In this document: positions 7,763 to 16,519 of the stretch, in pieces | How the letters are laid out: each line of letters starts with the position of its first letter | Numbering within the stretch: the first letter of the stretch is position 1 | Origin: Nocardioides marmorisolisilvae | GTDB taxonomy: Bacteria; Actinomycetota; Actinomycetes; Propionibacteriales; Nocardioidaceae | Direction of reading: 5' to 3' | Assembly: GCF_003725775.1 (NCBI RefSeq) | Contig: NZ_RJSG01000002.1 | Span: 682,001 to 746,000 of the forward strand | DNA: 64,000 bases | The notes under the pieces: generated by a model | The model's input: only the letters and a program-made list of their open reading frames with translations | What the model was told of the DNA's origin: nothing | Databases searched by the model: none | Position numbers and translations under genes: made by a program

Positions 7763-8197
7763 TCAACGCTCGAGGATGGCCTTGAGACGAGCCAGGTCCT
7801 TCGAGGTTGCCCGCCGCATGGCGACCTCCATCATCGGTGCGGTGATCCGCGCGAAACCTGAGGGTTCGCCGCGGTTGGTGAGCGTCATGCGTGTTCCGGA
7901 GCCCTCGTCGCTCCAGGCGTACGTGGTCTCCATCGGGAACGGGCCGTCCGCGGTCCTCATGACCAGGCGCTCGTCGGCCACCAGTTCGGCCACCTCGTAG
8001 GTGTAGGCGATCCGTCGTCCGAGGAAGTGCGCCACGAAGTCCATCCGGGAGCCCACGCGTACTGGCGGCTCGGTCAGCATCGCGACTGACCGGATGTTCA
8101 CGTACCACTCGGGGGCATTGGACGGGTCGCCGGCGTACGCCGCCACGTCGTGACGCGGTCGTTCGATCACGGTCTCGACCTGTACCTCGACGCCCAT
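7763..8197 (-). CDS. SRPBCC family protein
   Basis: A 144-residue START/Bet v1-like (SRPBCC) protein. It opens with the typical first strand VEVQVETVIERPRHDVAAY, then DPSNAPEWYVNIRSV and ERLVMRTADGPFPM, and ends in a long helix (MMEVAMRRATSKDLARLKAIL). Such proteins bind lipids or hydrophobic ligands; no specific role can be read. ATG start; CACACT lies 6 nt upstream on the same strand. Confidence 0.87.
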   Translation of the reverse strand: MGVEVQVETVIERPRHDVAAYAGDPSNAPEWYVNIRSVAMLTEPPVRVGSRMDFVAHFLGRRIAYTYEVAELVADERLVMRTADGPFPMETTYAWSDEGSGTRMTLTNRGEPSGFARITAPMMEVAMRRATSKDLARLKAILER

Positions 8198-8249
8198 CCG
8201 CCCAGTGTGCCGCGCGCCCCACGCTGGGGGCGACCTACAGACAGCGTCC

Positions 8250-8263
8250 TAGAACGTGTTCTA
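8250..8263. promoter_or_regulatory. KstR-type operator
   Basis: The 14-mer TAGAACGTGTTCTA fits the KstR consensus TNNAACNNGTTNNA fully and lies inside a 16-bp inverted repeat (CTAGAAC, GT, GTTCTAG). It overlaps the -10 box TAGTCT (8262-8267), 10 nt before the start of the LLM oxidoreductase gene, the position expected for repression. Confidence 0.7.
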
Positions 8264-8273
8264 GTCTCGTGCC

Positions 8274-9140
8274 ATGCGGTTCTCGATCAGCGTCGCCTTC
8301 CAACCCGTAGACCACCTCGTGGCCATCGCCAAGGCGGCCGACGAGTGCGGGTACGACGCCCTCTCCATCCCGGACCACGTGGTCGACCTGGAGAGCCTCG
8401 AGACGCCGTACCCCTACACGCCCGATGGGGCGCGTCGCTGGGAGCACGACGCGCCGTGGCCGGACCCGTGGGTCCTGGTTGGCGCGCTGTCCGCGGTCAC
8501 GACGAACCTGAACTTCTACACCTCTGTCTACGTCGCCGCCCTGCGCAGCCCGTACCAGGTCGCCAAGTCGGTCGGCACCGCAGCGGTGCTCTCCGGCAAC
8601 CGGGTCGCCCTCGGTGTCGGGGTCGGCTGGTGCCGCGAGGAGTTCGAGCTGATGGGCGAGGACTTCGGCACCCGCGGCAAGCGAACCGACGAGGCGCTCG
8701 ACCTGCTGGCCGAGCTGTGGAGCCCTGGTTGGAACTCCCACGACGGCGAGTTCTACCCGACGCCGCGGCTGGTCATGGAGCCGACGCCCACCGTCCGGAT
8801 CCCGATCTACGTCGGCGGACTCTCCGAGATCGGGATGCGCCGTGCCGCGCGCCACGACGGCTGGATCGGTGATCTGTACTCGATCGAGGAGGCCGGCGGG
8901 CACGCCAAGCGGCTGGCCGAGATCCGCAAGGAGCTGGGGCGCGAGGACCAGGACTTCCGGTTCATCACCGCGCTGAACGACGCGTTCCTGCCTGAGCACT
9001 TCGCCGCGGCCGAGGCGGCCGGGGTCACCGACACCTGGACGATGCCGTGGGCCTACTACCACGGCCTGGACTGCACGGTGGAGCAGAAGGTCGACGGCAT
9101 CCGGCGCTTCGCCGAGGACATCATCAAGCCTCTGGGCTGA
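8274..9140 (+). CDS. LLM-class F420-dependent oxidoreductase
   Basis: A 288-residue luciferase-like (TIM-barrel) oxidoreductase of the actinobacterial F420-dependent group. The substrate is unknown, but the KstR-type operator overlapping its promoter suggests steroid or cholesterol ring catabolism. Features: DECGYDALSIPDHVV near residue 25, SGNRVALGVGVGW near residue 110, IPIYVGG near residue 180. TAGTCT at 8262-8267 ends 6 nt before the ATG, so translation is probably leaderless. The 3' end overlaps the convergent MFS gene by 17 nt. Confidence 0.9.
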   Translation: MRFSISVAFQPVDHLVAIAKAADECGYDALSIPDHVVDLESLETPYPYTPDGARRWEHDAPWPDPWVLVGALSAVTTNLNFYTSVYVAALRSPYQVAKSVGTAAVLSGNRVALGVGVGWCREEFELMGEDFGTRGKRTDEALDLLAELWSPGWNSHDGEFYPTPRLVMEPTPTVRIPIYVGGLSEIGMRRAARHDGWIGDLYSIEEAGGHAKRLAEIRKELGREDQDFRFITALNDAFLPEHFAAAEAAGVTDTWTMPWAYYHGLDCTVEQKVDGIRRFAEDIIKPLG

Positions 9141-10509
9141 CCGGAACCTGCTCGACGGGTGTGGAGGTCGCCCGTGCCGCGGGTCCGGGCAGAGCGAGGG
9201 CGCAGGCGAGGCCGACGACGAGCACGCCGGTGAACACCGCGACGACGGTGTGGTGCTCGTGCAGGACCTCGGCCCGGCTGCCGTGGAGGTCGACGAGCCG
9301 TCCGAGAAGGGCGATGCCGGCCACGCCGCCGAGGTAGCGCATCGTCGAGGAGACGCCCGCCGCCATGCCGCTGCGGGCCGCGTCTATCGCCGACAGGGAA
9401 GCCGTCTGGGCCGCCGGACCGGAGAGACCGAGCCCGACGCCGAGGAGCGCCAGCGGCAGCCGCACGTCCCCGGAGTGGTGGAGGTCGGAGCGCAGCATCA
9501 CGAGGATCCCGGCCAGGCAGACCGCGGACCCGGTGACCGCGAGCGGCCGCGGTCCGAGGCGGTCGGTCAGCCGCCCGGCGACCAGCGAGAGCAGCACCAT
9601 CGCGACCATCAGGAAGATGAGCAGCTGCCCGGTCTCGCGCGCCTTCAGGTCGAAGCGGTTCTCCAGCACGAGCGGGAGCTCGAACAGCAGCGCGTACATC
9701 ACCAGGTTCTGCAGCCCGATCAGCAGCGTTCCCGCGGTGAACGGCAGCGAGCGGAACAGGTCGAACGCGACGACCGGGTCGCCGGCCCGCCCCTCCCACC
9801 AGCCGAACCCGCACAGCAGCACGGCTCCGACGGCGAGCAACGGCCAGGCGTCTGCGTTCTTCTGCTGGGCGCCCAGGACCACCAGCACCAGCCCGGCGGT
9901 GAGCAGCGCCGACCCGGGCCAGTCGAAGGCCGCCGTCCCGCTCGGGGTGCGGACGTGCTGGACGCTGGCGGCCAAGATCGCGGAGACGGCCAGCACCGGG
10001 ACGTTGGCCAGGAAGACCGCCTCCCACCCGAACGCGTCGACCAGGACGCCTCCGAGGATCGGGCCCAGGGCGGCGGCGAAAGCCATGGTCGCGCCGAACG
10101 AGCCGAAGGCACGTCCGCGCTGCTCTGGCGGGAGCTCGACCCGCAGTAGAGCCACGGTCGCAGGAACGACCAGCGCGCCACCGGTGGCCATCAGGATCCG
10201 CGACGTCGCGAGGACGGCGAGGCTGGGCGCCAGGAACCCGAGGACCGCGCCGAGGCCGATCGCGCCCTGGCCGAGGGCGAAGACCCGCCAGTGACCGATC
10301 CGGTCGCCGAGCTTGCCGCCCGGGCTCTGCAGCGCGATCGCGGCGATCAGGTACGTCGCGACCAGAGCCTGGGTGACGGTGGCTGACGAGTGGTGGAACT
10401 GGTGCGCGATCGAGGGCACGGCGACCGCGATCATCGTGGAGTTCAGCGGCATCAGGCTCGCGGTGAGGCGTGCCGCGAACAGGCCGCGGCCGACGCCGGG
10501 ATCAGCCAT
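9124..10509 (-). CDS. MFS transporter, DHA2 (EmrB/QacA) family
   Basis: A 461-residue drug:H+ antiporter-type permease with about 14 hydrophobic helices. The family motif region near the N-terminus reads LNSTMIAVAVPSIAHQF, followed by GGKLGDRIGHWRVF (motif A) and RAFGSFGATMAFAAALGPILGG (motif C, split here by its length). It is the last gene of an operon after the two dikinase-type genes, overlapping the ATP-binding gene by 8 nt. The context suggests export of the compound that the enzyme modifies, which is inference. Confidence 0.93.
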   Translation of the reverse strand: MADPGVGRGLFAARLTASLMPLNSTMIAVAVPSIAHQFHHSSATVTQALVATYLIAAIALQSPGGKLGDRIGHWRVFALGQGAIGLGAVLGFLAPSLAVLATSRILMATGGALVVPATVALLRVELPPEQRGRAFGSFGATMAFAAALGPILGGVLVDAFGWEAVFLANVPVLAVSAILAASVQHVRTPSGTAAFDWPGSALLTAGLVLVVLGAQQKNADAWPLLAVGAVLLCGFGWWEGRAGDPVVAFDLFRSLPFTAGTLLIGLQNLVMYALLFELPLVLENRFDLKARETGQLLIFLMVAMVLLSLVAGRLTDRLGPRPLAVTGSAVCLAGILVMLRSDLHHSGDVRLPLALLGVGLGLSGPAAQTASLSAIDAARSGMAAGVSSTMRYLGGVAGIALLGRLVDLHGSRAEVLHEHHTVVAVFTGVLVVGLACALALPGPAARATSTPVEQVPVSPEA

Positions 10510-11320
10510 GCGTGATCGGCCGACGTTGCAGCAGGTGCAGCCGGTCGGCGGCGAAGGCGAACTCGATGTCGTGCGCGGTGCTACCGAACACCTCGTCGCA
10601 GTGCGTGGCCAGATCGTGCAGCTCTTCGAGCTGGGAGCCGTCCAGGCAGCACCGCTCGACGAGCTCTCCGGTGATCTCGCTCTCCGCCACCGTGCCGTCG
10701 GCCTGCAGGTGCAGGGCGAGGTCCTTCTCGCCGGGCCAGCGTTCGATGAGGTGCCCGTCGTCGGGGGCCAGCCGGTACTGGTCCGGGGTGACGCGTCCGC
10801 TGACGACCATCTCGCCCAGACCCCAGCTGGCCTCGATCACCCGCTCGTCCGCTCCGCTGACCGGGTTGCGGGTGAACATGACGCCGGCGACGTCGGCCGC
10901 GACCATCTTCTGCAGCACCACCGCCATCCGTGGGGCCGGGTCGAGGCCGCGCTGCCGCCGGTACTCCGCGGCGTTCTCGTCCAGGGCCGAGTCGAAGACC
11001 TGGTGGACCGCATTCCGCAGGGCCTCGGGGCCGACCACCCCCAGCACGCTGACGTGGGTGCCGGCGAACGAGGCGTCCTCGGAGTCCTCACCGATCGCGC
11101 TCGACCGCACCGCCCACGGGCAGGCGTCCGCGACCGCGAGCACGTCGGTCAACGCACTGCTGTCGCCGGAGACGAACGCGTTGACCGAGGTCCAGTCGAG
11201 CGCGTATCCCGACGGCACCGGCAGGCCGGCCCGGAGCGCCTCGGAGAGCTGGGCGGACTTGCCGCCGAAGGCCTCCGGATCGGCGGCGTCCTCAAGTGGC
11301 CGCAGTGCGCCGGCGCTCAC
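10502..11320 (-). CDS. PEP/pyruvate-binding (ATP-grasp) domain protein, stand-alone
   Basis: A 272-residue protein equal to the N-terminal ATP-grasp domain of PEP synthase and rifampin phosphotransferase. Family motifs are intact: GGKSAQLSEALRAGLPVPSGY at the start (split for length), WAVRSSAIGEDSEDASFAG, AGVMFTRNPVSG followed by EASWGLGE, and LHLLQRRPI at the end. The domains that normally follow on the same chain are encoded by the upstream gene instead; the ATG overlaps that gene's stop by 4 nt. The two chains probably form one enzyme that moves a phosphate from ATP through a histidine. Confidence 0.9.
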   Translation of the reverse strand: MSAGALRPLEDAADPEAFGGKSAQLSEALRAGLPVPSGYALDWTSVNAFVSGDSSALTDVLAVADACPWAVRSSAIGEDSEDASFAGTHVSVLGVVGPEALRNAVHQVFDSALDENAAEYRRQRGLDPAPRMAVVLQKMVAADVAGVMFTRNPVSGADERVIEASWGLGEMVVSGRVTPDQYRLAPDDGHLIERWPGEKDLALHLQADGTVAESEITGELVERCCLDGSQLEELHDLATHCDEVFGSTAHDIEFAFAADRLHLLQRRPITHG

Positions 11321-13017
11321 CCGAGGATGGTCACTTCACCGGTAGCACCGTCGACACGCACCCGCGTGCCGTCGGTGATCTTGGCCGTGGCCTCGCGCGT
11401 CCCGACGATCCCGGGGATGCCGTACTCGCGCGCCACGATCGCGGCGTGGCACAGCTGGCCGCCGCGGTCGGTGACGAGCGCGCCGAGCATCGGCAGGACC
11501 ACGTTGAAGTACGGCGAGGTCATCCGGGTCACCAGGACGTCACCCTGCTTGATCTTGTCGAAGTCCTCCGAGCCGTCGACCAGGCGGGCCGGTCCCTCGT
11601 ACACGCCGGTGTTGACCGAGAGACCCCGCAAGACGGTCTCAGAGTTCGGTGCGTCCGAGACCCCGAAGAGCGAGCCGAGGAAGGTGTTGATCGCCAGTGC
11701 TGCACGGCGTGCCCGCTCGGGGAGCCACTCCGCGGGCGGCGGCTCGGGAGGCATCGCCCGCAGGAACGGCGGGGCGTCGTTGATCGTCATCGAGGTCCGC
11801 CAGGTGAAGCGGCCGGCTACCTCGGACGCGGACGGTCCGCTGCCGCCGAGCAGGAGAGAGCGTGCCTCGGCGGCGCTGAGCTCGACGGCGTGCTCGGCGA
11901 GCTGGAGCTGCCCCGACTGCTCCAGGCGCCGACCGACCTCGAGCATCGTCCTGCGGACGATCCCGGCTGCCCAACCGTCGGAGAACACGCCGCGCTCGTC
12001 GCGCAGCCGGTACATCAGCCGGACCTCGGCCAGGCGGTCGTCGAAGTCGTCGCGGTGCTCGGCCGGAACCCGGGAGCGGATCCCGTCCAGGCCGAGGTCG
12101 TCGTCCGGTCGTGCACCCGCGCCGGCGAGCGTCACCCGCAACGCCTCCAGCAGGGCCTCGGGCAGCTCGCCGGCAGCTTTCTCGCCCGGGTCGTACCCGA
12201 CGCAGCGCCAGCGGACGGCGTCCAGGTAGGCGGTCACCTCGCGCCCGACCTCGGCGTGCGCGGCGAGCTCGTCGAGGATGTCCTGGGCCGCGCCGGACCT
12301 GGTGAGCACTGCCTGGCCGCTGTCGGAGACGGCCAGCGCCTTGGCGGCGAGGTCGAGCTCCTCGGCCGCAAAGCCTCGGGAGATCGCCGAACGTCCTCGC
12401 ATCAGGCCGAGAAGCTCGCCGCTCGAGGCACCGGTCCAGGCCGACGCGCCGGCCAAGAAGTCACCCGCGGTGATGCAGGCGGGGATCGTGTACTTGTGGT
12501 GCAGCTGGACGCTGTCGACCAGGTGCCGGGCGCACACGTCGACGTTGTCGGCCAGAGCGGTCGCATCCAGGGAGCCGACGTCGATCGCCTGGAGCTCGCG
12601 GTGGCGGGCGATCGCGGCGGGCTTGTCGACCTCGTCCCAGCGGACCAGGTCCTCGCGCCAGATCTTGCCCGCAAAAGCGGCCTCGGCGACCCGGTGACGG
12701 CGACGCATCTCGGGGTGGATCCGGCTGACCAGCTGCAGGACCGGCTTGGGCGGTGTCCCCATGGCGCCTTCCGGCGCACCGATCGGCACGGGTTGGGCGT
12801 AGATGAACGATTGCGAGAACCCCGGCTCGAGGTGGGAGAGCAGCAACCCGAAGCGGGAGGTGCCCTCCCGGAAGCCGGCCGGGAACCCGTCCCGGAACGC
12901 CTGCTGGAGGAGCAGCGTGGCCGGGCGGCTCATGTGGGTGGCCTCGAGCTCCCACGGCCCCTTGCCCGGAGGCTCGAAGACACGGCCGTTGACGGTGATC
13001 GACTCTTCTGTGCTCAT
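11317..13017 (-). CDS. PEP-utilizing enzyme, central domain plus phosphohistidine (swivel) domain
   Basis: A 566-residue protein. The last ~90 residues form the mobile phosphohistidine domain: VLVTRMTSPYFNVVLPMLG, then the catalytic His (about residue 524) in GGQLCHAAIVAREYGIPGI. The N-terminal ~450 helical residues occupy the place of the acceptor-binding domain in rifampin phosphotransferase but start like other PEP-utilizing proteins (FEPPGKGPWELEATHMSRP). There is no ATP-grasp domain here; it is the next gene. A G-rich ribosome site (GGGGGG) precedes the ATG. The acceptor substrate is unknown. Confidence 0.88.
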   Translation of the reverse strand: MSTEESITVNGRVFEPPGKGPWELEATHMSRPATLLLQQAFRDGFPAGFREGTSRFGLLLSHLEPGFSQSFIYAQPVPIGAPEGAMGTPPKPVLQLVSRIHPEMRRRHRVAEAAFAGKIWREDLVRWDEVDKPAAIARHRELQAIDVGSLDATALADNVDVCARHLVDSVQLHHKYTIPACITAGDFLAGASAWTGASSGELLGLMRGRSAISRGFAAEELDLAAKALAVSDSGQAVLTRSGAAQDILDELAAHAEVGREVTAYLDAVRWRCVGYDPGEKAAGELPEALLEALRVTLAGAGARPDDDLGLDGIRSRVPAEHRDDFDDRLAEVRLMYRLRDERGVFSDGWAAGIVRRTMLEVGRRLEQSGQLQLAEHAVELSAAEARSLLLGGSGPSASEVAGRFTWRTSMTINDAPPFLRAMPPEPPPAEWLPERARRAALAINTFLGSLFGVSDAPNSETVLRGLSVNTGVYEGPARLVDGSEDFDKIKQGDVLVTRMTSPYFNVVLPMLGALVTDRGGQLCHAAIVAREYGIPGIVGTREATAKITDGTRVRVDGATGEVTILG

Positions 13018-13064
13018 GACGCCCCCCGGCGATTCGATGACTGCCCCGAGTGTTCACCTCTCGT

Positions 13065-13083
13065 TCACCCTGCGGCAAGACCT
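13065..13083. promoter_or_regulatory. sequence resembling the rifamycin-associated element (RAE)
   Basis: The core CCTGCGGCAAG matches 10 of 11 bases of the RAE core CTTGCGGCAAG as I remember it, and about 12 of 19 over the full element. It lies 48-66 nt upstream of the PEP-utilizing gene. On that strand a TTGCCG -35-like hexamer inside it is followed 18 nt later by AACACT. The match may be chance. Confidence 0.35.
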
Positions 13084-13119
13084 CGCCTTACCGGTTCCTT
13101 ACGGCACTAGGGTGCGGCC

Positions 13120-13449
13120 ATGACACGTGCAGAGGTGGCTCGCTGCTGGATCTACGCCCTGATCGCCCTGGTCGCGTTGGTGGGGACCCAGTGGGCCCTC
13201 GTCGACTTCCTGTCCAGCTCCGGGAGCCTGGGTGACCTCACCAAGGGCCCCGGACCGACCTTCACCCTGATCGACCTGCTGGCAGTGGCGGTCGCGGCGA
13301 CGATCTTCATGGTGGTCGAGGGCCGTCGGATCCAGATGCGCTGGCTGTGGGTCTACGTCGTGCTGGTGTTCACCGTCGCGGTCAGCGTGGCCTTCCCGCT
13401 GTTCCTGATCGGTCGGACCCGCACCCTGGCCGCGGCGCGCGACCTGTAG
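13120..13449 (+). CDS. DUF2834 family membrane protein
   Basis: A 109-residue protein with three membrane helices (near residues 10-30, 49-65 and 75-98) and the DUF2834 pattern (FTLIDLLAVAVAATIFM, WLWVYVVLVFTVAVSVAFPLFL). The TAGGGT box at 13108-13113 lies 6 nt before the ATG, indicating a leaderless mRNA. The promoter region is shared with the divergent dikinase operon. The function is unknown. Confidence 0.85.
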   Translation: MTRAEVARCWIYALIALVALVGTQWALVDFLSSSGSLGDLTKGPGPTFTLIDLLAVAVAATIFMVVEGRRIQMRWLWVYVVLVFTVAVSVAFPLFLIGRTRTLAAARDL

Positions 13450-13462
13450 TCTCCGAGCCACC

Positions 13463-14449
13463 ATGGCCGACCCCACGAGCAGCCCCCCGGTCTCGGTGTT
13501 CATGACCGTGCTGAACGAGGAGGCCGCGCTCGAGACCTGCGTCGCGCGGATCTTCGAGCAGGACTACGCCGGCGACTTCGAGCTGGTGGTCGCGGTCGGC
13601 CCGTCGAAGGATGACACCTGGGGCGTGGCGAGCAGGCTGGCCGAGAAAGAGCCGCGACTGACGGTCGTCCGGAACCCGACCGGGTACACCCCGCACGGCC
13701 TCAACGCAGCGATCGCGGCGGCCCGGCACGACATCCTGGTCCGCGCCGACGGGCACGCGTTCCTGCCCGACGACTACCTCACCGCGGTCGTGGCCCTGCT
13801 GGAGAGCAGCGGCGCGGCCAACGTCGGCGGCCGGATGGTCCCGGAGGGCGACGGTACGGTCTCGGGCGCGGTCGCGGTCGCGATGAGCTCGCCGTACGGG
13901 ATCGGCGGAGCCGCCTTCCACGTCGGCGGCGAGGCCGGACCCCAGCCGACCGTCTACCTCGGGGCGTTCCGCCGGGCCGCGCTGGAGGAGATCGGCGGGT
14001 ACGACGAGCACTTCATCCGGGCCCAGGACTGGGAGCTGAACCACCGGCTGCGCGAGGCCGGGCACCTCGTCTGGTTCGACCCTGCCCTCGGGGTCAGCTA
14101 CCACCCGCGCTCCTCGTGGAAGGCGTTCGCCCAGCAGCAGTTCCGCACCGGCGGGTGGCGCCGTCGCGTGATCGAGGAGCACCGCAACACCGCCAGCGTG
14201 CGCTACCTCGCCCCTCCGCTCACCGTGCTCGCGATCCTGGTCGGCCTGCTGGCCGCCGCGCTGTCACCGCTGCTGGGCGGCTGGTTGCTGCTCGGTCTGG
14301 CCGCGCCGGTCGGCTACCTCGCGATGGTGATCGTGCTCGGGCTTCTCGAGGGCCGTGGGCAGCCGTGGCCGGTCCGGCTACGCGTGCCGGTGGCGTTCGC
14401 GGTGCTGCACCTGTCCTGGGGCACCGGGTTCCTGCTCCGCGCCCGCTGA
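13463..14449 (+). CDS. family 2 glycosyltransferase, membrane-anchored
   Basis: A 328-residue GT-A glycosyltransferase. The N-terminal nucleotide-binding region reads VSVFMTVLNEE, the metal-binding DxD-type site is VRADGHAFLPDDY near residue 95, and the acceptor-side ED-like motif is RAQDWELNHRLREAGH. Two membrane helices follow near residues 255-300. This layout resembles SuccE/ExoO-type transferases that build surface or glycolipid sugars; donor and acceptor are unknown. It starts 13 nt after the DUF2834 gene. Confidence 0.9.
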   Translation: MADPTSSPPVSVFMTVLNEEAALETCVARIFEQDYAGDFELVVAVGPSKDDTWGVASRLAEKEPRLTVVRNPTGYTPHGLNAAIAAARHDILVRADGHAFLPDDYLTAVVALLESSGAANVGGRMVPEGDGTVSGAVAVAMSSPYGIGGAAFHVGGEAGPQPTVYLGAFRRAALEEIGGYDEHFIRAQDWELNHRLREAGHLVWFDPALGVSYHPRSSWKAFAQQQFRTGGWRRRVIEEHRNTASVRYLAPPLTVLAILVGLLAAALSPLLGGWLLLGLAAPVGYLAMVIVLGLLEGRGQPWPVRLRVPVAFAVLHLSWGTGFLLRAR

Positions 14450-14453
14450 CCCC

Positions 14454-15005
14454 TCAGAGCTCACGGATCACGCGGGCCGGGTTCCCCACGGCGACCGCGT
14501 TCGCGGGGACGTCCTTGGTGACCACCGACCCGGCGCCGATCACGGCGTTGTCGCCGATCGTGACGCCGGCCAGCACGATCGCGCCGCCGCCGATCCAGAC
14601 GTTGGCGCCGATCGTGATCGGACCGGCCGCCTCGACCTTGCTGCGGCGCTCGTCCGCGTCCAGCGGGTGCGTCGGGGTGAGCAGCTGGACGTGCGGGCCG
14701 ATCTGGGTGTCGTCACCGATCGTGATCGGGGCGCAGTCCAGCGCGGTCAGACCGAAGTTCGCGAAGACCCGGTCGCCCACGGTGAGCTGGGTGCCGTAGT
14801 CGACGTACAGGGGTGGGCGGATGGCGACGTCCTCGCCGACCGAGCCGAGGAGCTCCTTGAGGATGCCGGGACGGACGAGCTCGCGGGCGGAGTTGTACTC
14901 GGTCATCAGCTCGCGCGCCCGGCGGGCCGCGGCGACCAGCTCTGGGTCGTCGGCGAAGTAGGGCTCGCCGGCCAGCATCTTCTCCCGTGCGGTGCGTTCG
15001 CTCAT
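14454..15005 (-). CDS. sugar O-acetyltransferase (maltose acetyltransferase family)
   Basis: A 183-residue left-handed beta-helix (hexapeptide repeat) acetyltransferase of the Maa/LacA/NodL type. The N-terminal maltose-acetyltransferase segment (KMLAGEPYFADDPELVAAARRA, split here) precedes the helix, with the acetyl-CoA region TPTHPLDADERR and ITIGANVWIGGGAIV. It would acetylate a sugar hydroxyl. On its own strand TAGTCT lies 7 nt before the ATG, so the mRNA is probably leaderless. It is convergent with the glycosyltransferase. Confidence 0.93.
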   Translation of the reverse strand: MSERTAREKMLAGEPYFADDPELVAAARRARELMTEYNSARELVRPGILKELLGSVGEDVAIRPPLYVDYGTQLTVGDRVFANFGLTALDCAPITIGDDTQIGPHVQLLTPTHPLDADERRSKVEAAGPITIGANVWIGGGAIVLAGVTIGDNAVIGAGSVVTKDVPANAVAVGNPARVIREL

Positions 15006-15015
15006 GCTCCCGAGA

Positions 15016-16467
15016 CTAGGCCGGGGCGGCGACCTCGAAGTCGGCGAGGTCCAGGGTCTCGGTGCGCGCCTTGTACTCCACGACCGTCCCGGGCCAGTTG
15101 GTCGTCACCCGACCACCCTCGTCGCGGTACCAGCTGCTGCACCCGCCCCAGACGCTGGCGGCCAGACGCTGCTGGACCTCGGTGTCGAACGTGGAGGCGG
15201 CGTCCTCGCGGACCGCGACGCTCCCGGTCGCAGCCGCCACCTCGACCAGCTGGCGGATGAATGCCGACTGCGACTCCATCATGTTGATGATCGAGCTGCC
15301 GCCCAGGTTGGTGTTCGGGCCGTAGACGATGCCGAAGTTCGGGAAGCCGGGCAGGCAGATGCCCAGGTAGGCGCGGGCGCCCTCGGCCCAGACCTCGTTG
15401 AGGTCGGCGCCGTGGCTGCCGGTGATCTTCATCGGCGCGAGGAACTCGGTCGCGGCGAAGCCGGTGCCGTAGATGATCACGTCGCACGGGTGCACGACGC
15501 CGTCCGCGGTGCGTACCGCGTCGGGCAGCACCTCGACGACGTGCTCGGTCACGACGTCGACGTTCTCGGCCGCGAGCGCCGGGTACCAGTCGTTGGAGAA
15601 CAGCAGCCGCTTGCACCCGATGGGGTAGTCCGGACGCAGCTTGGCCCGCAGCTCGGGGTCGGGGATCTGGCGGCGCAGGTGCACCTTCCAGGCGGCCTCG
15701 AGCACCTTCTTCATCGGGTTCGTGCCGACCAGCGACTTGTTGAGCTGCTCGGACATCACCCAGGTGAGCTTGCGGCCGAACGCCTGGCTGCGCGGGTACC
15801 GGGCGAAGGTGCGCTGGTGGGTGCGGGTGTAGGCGCGGTCAGCCTTGGGGACGACGTACGGCGCCGACCGCTGAAAGACGGTGACCGCGCCGGCGACGGG
15901 CTGGATCCCGGGCACGAACTGGATCGCGCTCGCGCCGGTGCCGAGCACGGCGACCCGCTTGCCGCGCAGGTCGACGTCGTGGTCCCACTGCGCGGAGTGG
16001 AACGCGGGGCCGGCGAACGAGTCCGCCCCGGGGATCTCGGGGATCACCGGGCGCGAGAGCTGGCCGACCGCGGAGACCAGGAACTCGGCGTCGTAGGTGT
16101 CGCCGTCCGCGGTCTCGACCCTCCAGGTCGCCGTCGCGTCGTCGTAGGAGGCAGCCGTGACCTCGACCCCGGTGCGGATCCGCTCGGTCAGGCCGCGCTC
16201 GTCGGCGACGGCCCGGATGTAGCCGAGGATGTCGGCCTGGCCGGAGTAGCGCCGCGGCCAGTCGGGCTTGGGCGCGAACGACCACGAGTACAGCGAGGAC
16301 GGCACGTCGCAGGCGGCGTTCGGGTAGGTGTTGTCGCGCCACACCCCGCCGAGGTCCTCGGCCTTCTCCAGGATCGTGACGTCGGTGAAGCCGTGGTCGA
16401 GCAGCTCGATGGCCGTGCCGAGGCCACCGAAGCCGGCGCCGATGATGAGGATCCGCGGTGAGGTCAT
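15016..16467 (-). CDS. flavin-containing / Baeyer-Villiger-type monooxygenase
   Basis: A 483-residue FAD/NADPH monooxygenase. The FAD Rossmann motif GAGFGGLG sits at residues 9-16, the NADPH motif GTGASAIQ near residue 190, and GGVWRDNTYPNAACD matches the BVMO/FMO active-site lead. The ATG at 16467 is preferred over longer reading because it sits just before RILIIGAGFGG and has TACCGT 6 nt upstream. It is divergent from an AraC-type regulator, a common arrangement for ketone or alkane oxidation genes, so the regulator probably controls it. Confidence 0.93.
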   Translation of the reverse strand: MTSPRILIIGAGFGGLGTAIELLDHGFTDVTILEKAEDLGGVWRDNTYPNAACDVPSSLYSWSFAPKPDWPRRYSGQADILGYIRAVADERGLTERIRTGVEVTAASYDDATATWRVETADGDTYDAEFLVSAVGQLSRPVIPEIPGADSFAGPAFHSAQWDHDVDLRGKRVAVLGTGASAIQFVPGIQPVAGAVTVFQRSAPYVVPKADRAYTRTHQRTFARYPRSQAFGRKLTWVMSEQLNKSLVGTNPMKKVLEAAWKVHLRRQIPDPELRAKLRPDYPIGCKRLLFSNDWYPALAAENVDVVTEHVVEVLPDAVRTADGVVHPCDVIIYGTGFAATEFLAPMKITGSHGADLNEVWAEGARAYLGICLPGFPNFGIVYGPNTNLGGSSIINMMESQSAFIRQLVEVAAATGSVAVREDAASTFDTEVQQRLAASVWGGCSSWYRDEGGRVTTNWPGTVVEYKARTETLDLADFEVAAPA

Positions 16468-16519
16468 GGGACGACGGTAGGGAACACCCGCCGCGTACGC
16501 CGAGTGCAGAGCGGCCACC

